A stretch of DNA of 64,000 nucleotides from Bremia lactucae. Taxonomy: Eukaryota > Oomycota > Peronosporomycetes > Peronosporales > Peronosporaceae. The notes under the pieces were generated by a model. That model saw nothing but the letters and a program-made list of their open reading frames with translations. It ran no database searches and was not told the DNA's origin. Position numbers and translations under genes: made by a program. The first letter of the stretch is position 1, and the number at the start of each line of letters is the position of its first letter. Positions 21,395-31,976 of this stretch are shown here, piece after piece. Where the stretch lies: assembly GCF_004359215.1 (NCBI RefSeq), contig NC_090623.1, positions 275,364-339,363 on the forward strand, read 5' to 3'.

Positions 21395-22430
21395 GGGGCT
21401 GACGGCAAAACGTTGTGCGTCGGTCCACGAAAGAGAATTCTTTGTCACCCATTTAGAGCATATTTATTCGTTTGTCTGGAAGGACCAATGAACGCTTACA
21501 AATTCTACAACAAAATTCTGTTGTGCGACCCATCCAGGCTTAACAGCCAGGTGAGGACGAACGCGAATTCTTCCTTGATGCCTTTTTTTCGGCATCGGTG
21601 GTATACCAACAAGTATGCAAAGAATTTAAAAGCCTCATTTTCAGCTTGGGATACCTTCTTACAGAATTTACGAATTGCTGGCCGTGAGGTCGGGCCAGAC
21701 ATTTTGGTTACTGCACGTGACAGATTAAAAAATATTTTCATAATCGGTGAATACGATAAGCTGCACCTACTGGTTAGAGAGTTAGTATCACCTTGTCACT
21801 TTGGAGAGAACTATGTCCTTGCTGTATTTAAGGCGCGATCTAAATACATTGGTTTCCAACATATTCCATAATCAGAGAGCAGATCATTGGACTAGTCCAT
21901 TGATGCCAACAATCATGAGAGGGTGAAACCCTCTCCATCGACCAAGATAACTCGCACGGTTCCTCTTCACCTCGCTTTTGTTCAGGAAGCTCTCCACGAG
22001 GAAGCGCTTCTCACTATTTGAGCTTATTAATTGATGAAAGGGAGAATAAATCTATGAGGGGTCCGAATTACTCGTCGAGCCCGACTTTCTGTTTACTTAA
22101 TCGTTGTCGCGGGAGGACGTAGAACATGAACTTGATCGTCATGATTTATGTGAATAATCTTTGCATCGATCGCTCGGAAGACCGAGCAAAGATTGCGGTC
22201 GGCATATTGGCGAACGAACAGTCGCTTCATGCCCTTCGACGGCTGGTAATAGCTCGTCGAGAAAATTCACTCTTAAAAGAATTATCTGATCCCGCACCAC
22301 AAGGTATATGCGGAGTTCTGGAACGTGCAAATGCAGTTCGTTCCAGAAAAGGTATCGTTACGGCAGAGGCGTCCCCCCGAGTTGCTTATGCGTACTATCC
22401 GTTTTCTTTGAGTCGCGGTGTTTGAGAATG
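21395..22430 (-). pseudogene. Inverted 3' tail of family B element (chromodomain plus antisense ORF region)
   Basis: On the minus strand, bases about 22,025-21,910 read GEKRFLVESFLNKSEVKRNR ending in SYLGRWRG, the chromodomain found in sense orientation at 47,765-47,905. On the plus strand, 21,413-21,871 encodes FFRHRWYTNKYAKNLKASFS and AWDTFLQN, homologous to the antisense ORF at 48,024-48,987. The whole block is therefore flipped relative to pol. Confidence 0.65.
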
Positions 22431-22799
22431 CAGCTTGCTCGTGTATGCATTGCCTTTGCGTTGCAATACACGAAACCGACCGATAAACTTGGGCAATGTA
22501 TTGATACTGCCCAAATTCGCCACTGCATGTTCAGTTAACTTTACCGTGGAAAGTATATTTCAAGCGATAATATTGATTAAAGAACGTTTGCTCTTTCATT
22601 TCGGTCAGCTTTTCGTTTCTGTCAGCTCACTCCACCAGCAAAGGAACTTGGCACGAAGCGGACCACTGACTCGGTTCTGCTTTTGTATTAAGTGCGCTCG
22701 GTGCGCAATGCGAATGTATGATGAATACAATGATGCTCTCACTGGTATTCTCATTGTCGTATATATATTAGCATCTTTATTTTAAAGATAGCAATAGCC

Positions 22800-23270
22800 T
22801 CATTGCTGAAGAAAAATTAATATTATATCCATGAAAAAAATATTTTTGAAGTACAAAATTAGGATCTTTATTAATTTTGACTTATTAGTTCCAATATTAT
22901 CAGATTTGGCAACATTGACTCAATAAGACATCAGTTTTATTGATTGGTTGATTTATTTTAAATCAATTTCGCGATTCGTCATAGGAAAGAATCGTGCGGT
23001 GCGCAAGTAGGCGCCAAAAATAGTTTGTTAGTAATTTAACGAAGTCAGTAGTAGATAGAACATCGGTACGTAGTAACTTAATATATTGATGCAGTTTTAC
23101 TTTTTCTCGTTTTTGAAATATTAGATTTACCTTAAGTAGCTAAGAAGTATTAGCTACTTAAGGTAAATTCTCAAAGTATTAGCTACTAAGAACGTTTCTA
23201 TGTAATGTTGTGTACGTGAAGTAGTCGAGATACCCCACCTTCACTGTAATCACTGTAGGTTGACTAGTAC
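22800..23270 (+). repeat. LTR of family B copy C
   Basis: Matches 41,300-41,700 and 15,740-15,895. It contains a 19-bp perfect inverted repeat at 23,125-23,168 that is absent from the 41 kb LTR. Confidence 0.65.
23125..23168. repeat. Perfect 19-bp hairpin inside LTR
   Basis: Arms 23,125-23,143 and 23,150-23,168 are exact reverse complements around a 6-base loop. Related LTRs in the window lack the second arm. Confidence 0.85.
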
Positions 23271-23290
23271 TGTTATCAGCATCCACGCCT

Positions 23291-23849
23291 ACTCACATTT
23301 TTTCAGAGAAATTCTTGTTCAATAGAGGAGGACTCACTCGAGCAAAGATTGATCAGACTCTTGCTCACCACACACAAAATGAGGAGGATACGGATGTTGA
23401 TTTAATTTGCATTGAAGGAAACGAAATAGCAATTTATAGGAAATCATATTTTTGTAACAGGACACCCCTTTAAAGACATGTTAGAGTAGCCGTACGAAGC
23501 GGCCTGATGTCATTTCAGCACACTTATTTCTATTTTTCTACCGCCAAGGGTGTCAGCGAAAAATGGCGCTGAAAGCAAAATGTTTGACCAACCTGTCCAT
23601 TTCAGATTCAAAGTGAGCAAGAAAACTATCGAATAAAAACTCGACAAGAACATCCATGGGGCGAATGTTGGTGTCACGACCACGATCCGTGATCTGCTGT
23701 TTGCCCACGCCACTCATCACGACTGGCTTCTCGTGTTGATTAATCATAGCATTCACCAAGTATTGATCGCTCGTCAATATGATAGCGTTGCCGTTTCTAG
23801 TAGCAAACTGCTTTTGAATGCCCTCCACTTCAAAGGGCGCTACTTAAAG
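23291..23849. other. Spacer with an unrecognised minus-strand frame
   Basis: A 91-codon frame lies at 23,553-23,828 (minus), containing KPVVMSGVGKQQITDRGRDT and FLFDSFLAHFESEMD. It reads like part of a real protein, but I do not recognise it and it has no partner exons here. It may be a gene fragment carried between two transposons. Confidence 0.3.
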
Positions 23850-24348
23850 CTGCCACGTACTACGCACGCACTCATTTTCGAGCACCAAGAGGAAGCGATT
23901 CACATCCTTCTCTCACGTGGAGTGAGGTTTATGGTGTGCGCCTTAGCGACCTCATCAAACTCACAAAGTACACTGATAGAAGTGTACGGGAGCGGTATTC
24001 CGGCTCCTCCTGCGCACTAATCAAGTATAGGGTTATTTTAAGACTGATTTAAATTTAATCGCATCAAATATAAATTCCTATCATAAAAAATGCTATCTCT
24101 TTCGATATAATTATATGTATTGCGAGCTTATCTTTCCGAATACCTCGCATAACAAAGACACGCAAGGCTTCATCCCTTCCAATGTGATTTCAACTATGTG
24201 CATCACATACACAGGGAGGGTAACAAAGTGAACCACACCCAAGTGGTAGGTCTAATTACTTAACTTAAGTAATAAACCATCCCCGTCAAGTTCAATTTGT
24301 ATACGTAACGGGGATTGTAAAACACTAGGGCAACTTAAGCCCGTTACA
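23850..24348 (-). repeat. 3' LTR of family A copy 2
   Basis: Shares its order of blocks with 1,089-1,620. The inner end, on the minus strand, is TGTAACGGGC. The outer end is approximate. Confidence 0.7.
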
Positions 24349-24362
24349 CTATCCCCCCTTAA
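24349..24362 (-). other. Polypurine tract of family A copy 2
   Basis: Read on the minus strand, AAGGGGGGATAG directly precedes the LTR start TGTAAC. This is the expected plus-strand primer of an LTR element. Confidence 0.75.
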
Positions 24363-24377
24363 GAACGAACTTACATT

Positions 24378-25188
24378 TTGCAAATATTTCAAAGAGGACA
24401 AAGGAACACGTACGCGCCGCCTATTTCTCTCATTCACTCTTGCTACCTGTGTCTGACACGAAGCCTAGTATGCCACTTAGAGGGGCAAGCTTGTGGGTCG
24501 TCGGCGAAGACACCCACTCAACCACGCACAAAGCGCACGCGCCGCGTTAACAGGCCGCCGGTGCCTAGCGCCACAGTTACAACGTCGACAGCGACTGCTG
24601 CTGACGCGTTAACTGGGCTTAATGAGCCATTCCACTTTCACAGTGAAGATGTCGATCCGTCGCTCATCGTTGACTTCAATGAGTCAACACCGCTGCCATC
24701 ATCTCATAGTAGTGACGTGGATAGCGAGCTAATGAGGAAGGATGATGGCGCATTATTGCCTGGAGCGATGAGAAAGCAACCGCCAACAAGATAGCGTTAA
24801 TTCTCACCCGCATCCATCAGTACAGGCGGCGACCGATAGGAGTGGCGATCTCGCCCACATACTCTCGACTGCCTTACCTTAAAATGTTCAGTCGCAGGCG
24901 TCAAGCGCTGCCAAATGACGTATTGCGGATCTCGAGGGTCAAGTCTTGCGACTGACCTCGGATCTGTGTGATGTACGAGCGAAGGATCGTCAGAGGAATG
25001 AACGCGTGAAGATTCGCTTGGACAGTATGGCGAAGATAATGCTGAGAGATCCGCGTTACTCGCGTGATATTCCTCGCTCTTCAAGTTCTTTTCGTGGTGA
25101 GCCGTATTCTACGACCGTAAAAGGCCCAATGAATCGCGGCATCAACTTCGTAGCACCTCCAGGTAGTACAGAAATTGCATTTAGGTAG
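24378..25188 (+). pseudogene. Antisense open region between integrase and 3' LTR, family A
   Basis: Plus-strand frames 24,378-24,794 and 24,946-25,188 run opposite to pol. The first is Ser/Thr/Asp-rich (EPFHFHSEDVDPSLIVDFN). The second has a predicted coiled coil (VRAKDRQRNERVKIRLDSMA) and an Arg/Ser-rich tail. A stop and a frame change separate them. No known domain is recognised. The sense strand of the same interval shows no convincing integrase tail or chromodomain. Confidence 0.4.
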
Positions 25189-25239
25189 GGTAGCAGTTAA
25201 TAATAATACTTTTTCTCCCACGCAAGCGATTAATCTTTA

Positions 25240-28200
25240 CGAAGTTCGGTACAATTAACAGTGACAACGCTGTGGGCGGGACACCGCATCACGGACTTTT
25301 CCTCGGACGCCGAATCGCTCATCCACAAAGCCTCGAGCATCCCTCACGAGTTAGATAACAAACTAACAAGGCACACGCCTAGAGGTGACTTGGGCTGCGC
25401 ACAAACGAGACTGGCGTCCGAGGAAAGCGCAGTCCGTTGATATAGAACGGTGTCCCACCCGTACTAATAGTCGTAAAAATTAAAAGCGCAATAGAGCTCC
25501 ATTCTTTGGTTGTTATCGTGCGTAAGACATCCGCCACGACGCGATTGGCACGTTCTGCTTGGCCATCGGTCTGGGGATGATATGCGGTCGACATGTGAAG
25601 CTTTCTACTTAGCAGCTCAAACACATGTCCAAAAAAACGGACGTATAACGTGAATCCCGGTCCGATACTATGAACTTCGGCATCCCGGGTAGTCGGTATA
25701 CATGATCCAGGAACAAGAGAGCTGCCTCCTTGCCTGTGATCGATGTCTTACATGGTGCTAAATGCACCATTTGCTCAGTCTGTCTACAAAGACGACTAGC
25801 CCTGTCCGACCCTTATGATCGGGCGGCATGCCAAACATGAAGTCCAGACTTACTGACTTCCAACAGTTGGTTGGAATCGGTAGAGGCTTCAACGGCGCAC
25901 TACGCGGTACGCCCTAATGGCTACCACGTTGAAGGCGAATATACTTAGCCAACAAACTATATAGGTGTCCTACCAAAATTCCTCTAACAAAAGCACGAAA
26001 GACATTCCACGTCCCAGATGTATTAAATGGAAAATCAAAGCTCGAGAAGAATCACCAACTTGACATCTAGGCAAAAGACACAGAGAATATAAAGCGATCC
26101 AAAGTGAAGCTGATCCATACAAACCACAAATGTAGCTAAAGCGATTGAGCTTAGCTTTCAGGTGCGACGGAAGGGAAACCTTTCGTCCACCGAAGTGATC
26201 CAACAGCAGGCGACAGTGGTCGTCCTGACTGTAGCTCTCTTTTATCTCAGAGGCCAATGAGCTCGTCACGTGGTATGCCCTCATGGCTGCCAACGTTGAC
26301 GGCTGAAATTGTGCTTTAGCACTAGACACACTTTTTTGGTGTCTTATCTCGAAGTCTGGTCTGCGCGATAAAGCATCAGCCAAGACATTCGACTTACCCG
26401 GCTTGTATTTAACTTTGAAATTAAATTTTGAGAAGAATGTGAGCCATCTTGCCATTCTAGGCGAAAGACGCGGTGAATATATTGCGGTCCGCAGTGATGC
26501 GTGATCCGTATAAACCACAAATGGTTCGGTGCCCAATAGGTGCACACGAAACTTGACAAGAGCATACTTTATTTAAAGTAGCTCTTTGTCATGCACAGGG
26601 TAATTCAGTTCCGCGGCTTTTATAAGCCGGGACTGATAAGAAATGACACGGTCGAAGCCGTAGTCACCCTTTTGCATAAGCGCGCTGGCAATTGCATAGT
26701 AACTTGCATCGCAGACGACGCTAAAGGGCTTATCCGCGTCTGGCAATGCCAAGACCGGTGCCTTAACAAGATATTGCTTCACTGATGTGAGCCTGATAAT
26801 GGTTTAGTTTCCTCAGCATAATTCTTGCTAGACTTATGCAAGTAATTAGCGAGCCCTAGGAATTGGCGCAAATCCTTCGCATGTCGTGGGATCGGCTATT
26901 CCTTTACCGATTTTACCTTGTCTGAGTCTGTACACCATGTGTACCAACATTGCGGCCCAGCACAGGTATCTCAGAGACCCCTATGACGCACTTTTGCAAG
27001 TTGACGTGCAATTGGGCGTCCTTCAGACTCTGCAACACAGCGTCCAAAATAGCGCCTGTGCGACTCTATTGCGGTCGGCCCATCCCCGGCCCTACTATGC
27101 ACGAATACATCGTCAAAGTAATGGACCGTGAAGGCACGGTGCTGAAGCATCATATGAGCCACCAGTCGGTTGAATGTCGCTGGTGCGTTTTCATACCTTG
27201 GGGCATTAAAAACCACTCTCTAAGCATACCAAGTTGCTTGGAGTACTTACAGCTGTTTTGGCTACATCGAACTCCCTCATAAGTACCTGATAGTATCCAT
27301 CTCTTAAATTTAACGCGGAAAAGATAGTTGACTTCACAATGGAGTCCAACACAACTTTTTTCCGCGGGATTAACGTTTGCGCCGGTATGGTCGCTGTATA
27401 CAGCTTATTGTAAGCAAGAATCACGAGCCATTTGCCTGTGGCTTTACGCACACAAAAGACCGGGCTGCTATGAGGCGATTTGCTCTCACGCACATATCCC
27501 GCATTGGCTCGCTTGTCGAAGAACTCATCGATATAATCGACTTGTTCTTTCGGGAACGGCCATTGCCTGGTCACACAATACTTGGTGCCAGATTCGAGGT
27601 CTATTTCGTGCCTGTAGCCCCTATCTGCGGTTCGGCGACTCGGCACATCTTCTGGAGTCACATCGCAATCGTTCCACAGATACTCAAAGAACGGACTGTA
27701 TCTCAAGGCATCCCAGCTTCGAGCAGCTAATCGTTTCTAATTTTCCGATTCTAGGAAGCTCTCGTCCATTTTGGACGACGAGCAACAGTCAACCAAGTTC
27801 TCTTCTGGAAATGGTGTGACTATTTCGTGAATCTTTCCTGCCTTGAATTCGGCAAGGATCATATCCAACGACATTTCCGGGAGTTTTACTATCTCCTCGG
27901 CAGATTTAAAGACTTGCCGGAGCATCTCAACTGAGGATGCCTTCGCAATTTTGTCTTTCACGACCTCGTTCGAAGACCCGTTCTCTTCGATATGATCTGA
28001 TCTAAAAGTCTTCCGTTTAGCCGTGCGTTTGATCGTCCTAATCTGTCGGTACTCGTTCTTCGAGTTACCACGACCCTTGAAAGCGGGTGCCGTTTCCCTC
28101 TTGGCTAATGCCCTCTTCAAACCGCTCCAAGCTCTCGGCACTGTGCCAGTTCATGCGACGCTTAACTTCTTATCAGCTCGCTGTCTCCTGCCACAGGCTC

Positions 28201-28760
28201 TCAGCTCTGTGCAGGACTATGGGACACATGACTACTTGTCATCGTCCTTTTCACTACCTCAGTCTCCACGAGCTGGGTAGGACCTTGTATCACCCGATAT
28301 CCAGTCGGTACACTTCCAACTACACCAGCCTTAGGGCCCTGGGTAGAATTTTGTGACGTTTGACGCCCCGTTAACGCACACTCAGCTGTGTTACGCCTCT
28401 TGCAGGAGCACATCCTTTCCAATGTCCTGTGTAGAGCTCGCAACTGTGCGTGTACGCCAGTCGATCCATGGTTGATGTTTTGCCAAACATAGGATGACGT
28501 CATACGGACCCTCCATACATATCACTGTGGACTTCTCTTTACAAGAGATGTCACTAAAACTGAAGGTGAGATCTACCCGAAATCCCTTGTTAAACGAATA
28601 GTCGCCTCTTCTCGCTTGCCATCCTGGCAAATCGACTCAAACATCGCCAGTCTCTGTCTTAGAGCCGCGAGTTACACAAATTTATGTGATGCACCCGAAT
28701 CCACTAGGCGGGTCATCACCTGGCCATAGCCTCGAACTTGAGCGCTATAGACCAGCAGGG
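25240..28760 (-). pseudogene. Decayed pol, family A copy 2
   Basis: Retropepsin active site LVDSGASHKF at about 28,685-28,715, with DVILCLAKHQPWIDWRTRTV further on. A linker frame occupies 28,141-27,737. Reverse transcriptase is at 27,706-26,800 (LRDGYYQVLM; catalytic HYFDDVFVHSR intact). RNase H is at 26,782-26,300 (DKPFSVVCDASYYAIASALM, FVVYTDHASLRTA, NVLADALSRRPDFE). Integrase is at about 26,100-25,250 (STAYHPQTDGQAERANRVVA). Stops and frameshifts between the blocks make it a pseudogene, although the protease and RT active-site residues are still present. Confidence 0.85.
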
Positions 28761-28914
28761 TAGAGGTCCTACATTATAAGAACTCAAATACTTTGCTACC
28801 CATTTGTTCGACAACTTTGAACTTAGGGTAGCTTCAAAGTCCGCGTCAGTAGGGCATCCCGCCCCTACTACACTCCTGCATTTCCCGACCCTTCAGTGGT
28901 CGATGCAGAGCTCA

Positions 28915-29890
28915 TGCGGCTCGCACGCTGATTCTTGCCATCGTCTCTTGGGAAGGAAGCTCTCTTGCTGGGCGCCTTCGCCCAACAGGTACCCTGACAT
29001 AGCAGCGAGCCATCATATGGCCGCGCTGCCACATTTTTAATAGACAACGTCTGCATTGCCCAACTCCATGGGATTGGCATCTGTCCCCTCGGCCGACGGC
29101 TGATACGAAGCTGTCGCCGAGGCACTGTTATAGAATTGCTCCTTAGCCAAGGCAATTTAATTGCCTCTTCCATCGTCGACGGCACCTTTCTGAAAAGGAC
29201 TTGTCACGATGGGCTATGTCGTAGTCCGTTCTTAAAATGTGGGCACCTTAATGTGCTTCAAAATTGGACCTACGGTAATGGGAGACGACAGCAAACGCAT
29301 CTCTTGCACATAATCTTGCAGAGATCGCTTCGCCTGTCGCGCTCCAAAGAAGCGCGCCTGAAGCAACACTTCGTTGTTCGGCGGCTGGTACATGACGCGA
29401 ATATTTGCCTTAAAGATCCCCGCCCATGAAGGGATCGCCTAAATGTCCGCCATAAGCGCCGAGTAAGCCCACTCCGAGACCTTACCGTGCAGGTGTGACA
29501 TGGCGTACGACACCATCCAGCTGTCGTCCTTGATGAGCTGCGCGACACCGCATTGCTCCACGGCTAAAATTCAGTAAGAAATCGTGTGCGCAACGATTAC
29601 ATAGAACTTGGGCGAGTCCATCGAATGGGCATAGGCTGATACGGCCGAGCGGAGAGCATCTCAACAGTCCGGTTGAGAGCCTCGCTCCGAGCCTACTCAC
29701 GCCTAGCTCATTCTAAGTCTGAGTGACAGTCTCCGCCGCAGCATGGCTCTGTGCCTCGGACGCGGCTCATCACTGTCCTAACACGAGCGCCTTAAACTGC
29801 TCCCACTGAGCAACATGTTGCTCAGGAAGACTACTTAAGAGCCTGGTCAGGGCTTGTTCACCAAGTCTCCGCGCCATGTGCTCAGCCGAC
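28915..29890 (-). pseudogene. Decayed gag, family A copy 2
   Basis: Closely follows the intact gag at 1-963 (for example MPSTMEEAI near 29,180 and the zinc-knuckle region near 29,000), but with frameshifts and stops. The knuckle region reads TLSIKNVAARPYDG in one frame, so two of the Cys are lost. Confidence 0.8.
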
Positions 29891-30002
29891 TCCCGATGAT
29901 GATCGGAGAGTTGGGAGAAATGAGCCCATGGATATTGAGGCTCATCCTCACGTACACGGTTAGAGATGCGGGTCATGGAAAGGATTTGAAGTGCTACCAA
30001 GT

Positions 30003-30275
30003 GTTGGCGGGCACGTCATAATGCGGCCACGCTCTACTTAAGCACACGTTTTAGCACAGCGAGGAAGCGGTGGGCGCCTAAGCGATCTCACTCAACGAGC
30101 TATAAGCCGTAGACTGTGACGTCATAAGGGCGGTAATCCGGCTCCACGTGCGCATTTACGTTCTAGGAAGTAGTCTTCAGACTGATTTTTATTTAATCGT
30201 ATTAAATATAAGTTCCTATTTATATTCAATCCTAAAATGCAATCCCTGTAGATAGACAGTTACATGTATTGCGAG
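30003..30275 (-). repeat. Truncated 5' LTR of family A copy 2
   Basis: Begins at TGTTGGCGGGCACGT, next to the same leader/PBS sequence (GGATTTGAAGTGCTACCA) as the first element. Homology ends at about 30,275. Confidence 0.65.
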
Positions 30276-31976
30276 CGTTAGAGGTTTAAATGAAAACTGT
30301 ATTAATATAATTAACTTTTTCTTCTTTCTATCTGTTAATGCTTACTGATTATGAGCTAATACTAAACATGCAATTGAAATCTTATCTGTCTCATTTTCTT
30401 TGTTTACGTTTACAGCTGATTAGTCTGCGGGATAAGTACATAGAATGGCCTATACCTATTTATGGATAAGATGACATTATAATATAAAGTAATATTCTCC
30501 AAATATTCTCTACCTTTTAGATATTATATATTAATTTACAATCTTTAAGTGTTAATAACATGTAACGATACACCCCGTTAACGTACAATTACATGATCTT
30601 TCTGATATGCCTCCGCTGGTGTCCACCCTCGGGTCAACCAAAACACAAGTGAACAGCCAAGTCCGTGAATACTTATACGTGGCCCAGCGACGTAAAAGAT
30701 TTCATATTACAAAACTGTATTTGTCATTCCACCGCGTCATGTTCGTCTCACTGCCGTAAATTTGCACATCATCCACCATCCAAAACGTCGCACGCTCTAA
30801 GAAGTCAGCTCTTACACTTCTTTATAGTCCTCGACATTACCTTTGGCAACGTTATAATCATTTTTAAATACCGCTCATACCACGTATGCAGACATTTTGA
30901 ACACTGGAGCAACAAACATTGTCCAGCGCCATGCCGAAACGAAGTCTTGCAAGCGTACCAGTTGATCAAAGTAATTCACCGGTATACTGATCAGGGACGT
31001 CCCGGTGTTTACAATCGCGCGATGGGTAGCAATAATTGTTGTTTTTCAGCGCTGCCATCGGTAATATTGCTGCGCGTAAGGATCAAAAACATATTCATTT
31101 TGATGGTCCGGTACATGGACGAGGCATATTCTGGCAACTTAACCACGGGCGTGTAATGGAACGACGCGTTGGGTCCGACGAGAGCCAAATCGTAACCTTC
31201 AATGTATAACTCACTGCTACTTACGGTAACCGTGAGGCATGAGGTTAAAGGCAAACATACCCGATAGAGACCCACTTCCGTACTGTCACGAGTATTAAGC
31301 AAAAGCGAGTAAGAATCGTGCGTCAGATACGGACAGCATCATAGAACTTGTCTGCCGTGTTAAATTACAAAGTGGACAAAGCGTATCGTGTATGTCACAT
31401 CGCTTGCTCTTCCTACGGTGTAAATGTTTCCGACCAAGACTACTGTGCTCATTAATACGCGTCTAAAGCACTATTTAGTGCTATGGAGTGCTCAATAGAA
31501 GAAAGCACATGTTTTTGAAATCCAAGCGTAATCAAGTTCGCAGTCATTACCGTAATAGAAAAATCAAATCCTGTTGGAAGAATCCGTATAGAAGAAGCTC
31601 AAATTAGTGCTGTAGTAGCTTCAGATATTAAAGCTTGTGTGTTTCTCGATTCTTCATATGCTGTACTGCATTTAATGCCTCTCCACAACGCAGCAAGTCT
31701 ATGCTCGTATATCTGCACCATAATCTCTTTATTCGCACCAAGAAGGTGCTACTACCATTCTGAGTCGCAACAATCGCCAATTAATGCTTAGTCACGAAGC
31801 AATCGAGTGATGCTCTCGTTAGTTCTTCAAAACCATGAGACGACTTTTTCGCATGCGACAGACGGTAGCAGCTGCCATGAGGTAGCTTCGCTTTGTAAGG
31901 GCGAACTTGTACAAAAGAAAGTATCACCTGGCTCTACTGCAGATCATTAAACATCGAATTTGGCCTCGAATTAAAA
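30276..31976. other. Intergenic, contains an aspartic protease pseudogene
   Basis: AT-rich spacer between the family A element and effector candidate 1. Apart from the inverted protease fragment at 30,905-31,388 no coding signal is supported. Confidence 0.5.
30905..31388 (-). pseudogene. Inverted aspartic protease gene fragment
   Basis: The minus strand reproduces parts of the intact gene at 33,924-35,488 in opposite orientation: the end of exon 1, part of the intron, then after internal deletions GYDLALVGPNASFHYTPVVK, the second active-site region (GTSLISIP) and a further exon-2 stretch. The first Asp of the second DTG is lost in the frame visible. Retention of intron sequence points to DNA-level duplication rather than a retrocopy. 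Confidence 0.8.

Larger units (their letters stand above)
15600..23290 (+). mobile_element. Scrambled Ty3/gypsy chromovirus, family B (copy C)
   Basis: Pieces of one element type occur in mixed order. LTR 5' part (15,740-15,895, plus). Gag C-terminus and start of protease (15,905-16,225, plus). Gag N-terminal/middle part, PBS and LTR 3' part in inverted orientation (16,190-17,290, minus). A further inverted gag fragment (17,305-17,455). Then protease to integrase in plus orientation (17,460-21,390). An inverted tail with the chromodomain (21,395-22,430). Finally an LTR (about 22,800-23,270). Each piece matches the ordered copies at 41,295-57,095. Frameshifts and stops are frequent, so no product is expected. 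Confidence 0.75.
23850..30275 (-). mobile_element. Decayed Ty3/gypsy element, family A (copy 2)
   Basis: Minus-strand order: truncated 5' LTR (30,275-30,003), gag remnant, protease, RT, RNase H, integrase, polypurine tract (24,362-24,349) and 3' LTR (24,348-23,850). This is the protease-RT-RNase H-integrase order of Ty3/gypsy. The gag and LTRs are clearly homologous to 1-1,620 but carry many indels. The element is inactive. Confidence 0.85.
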
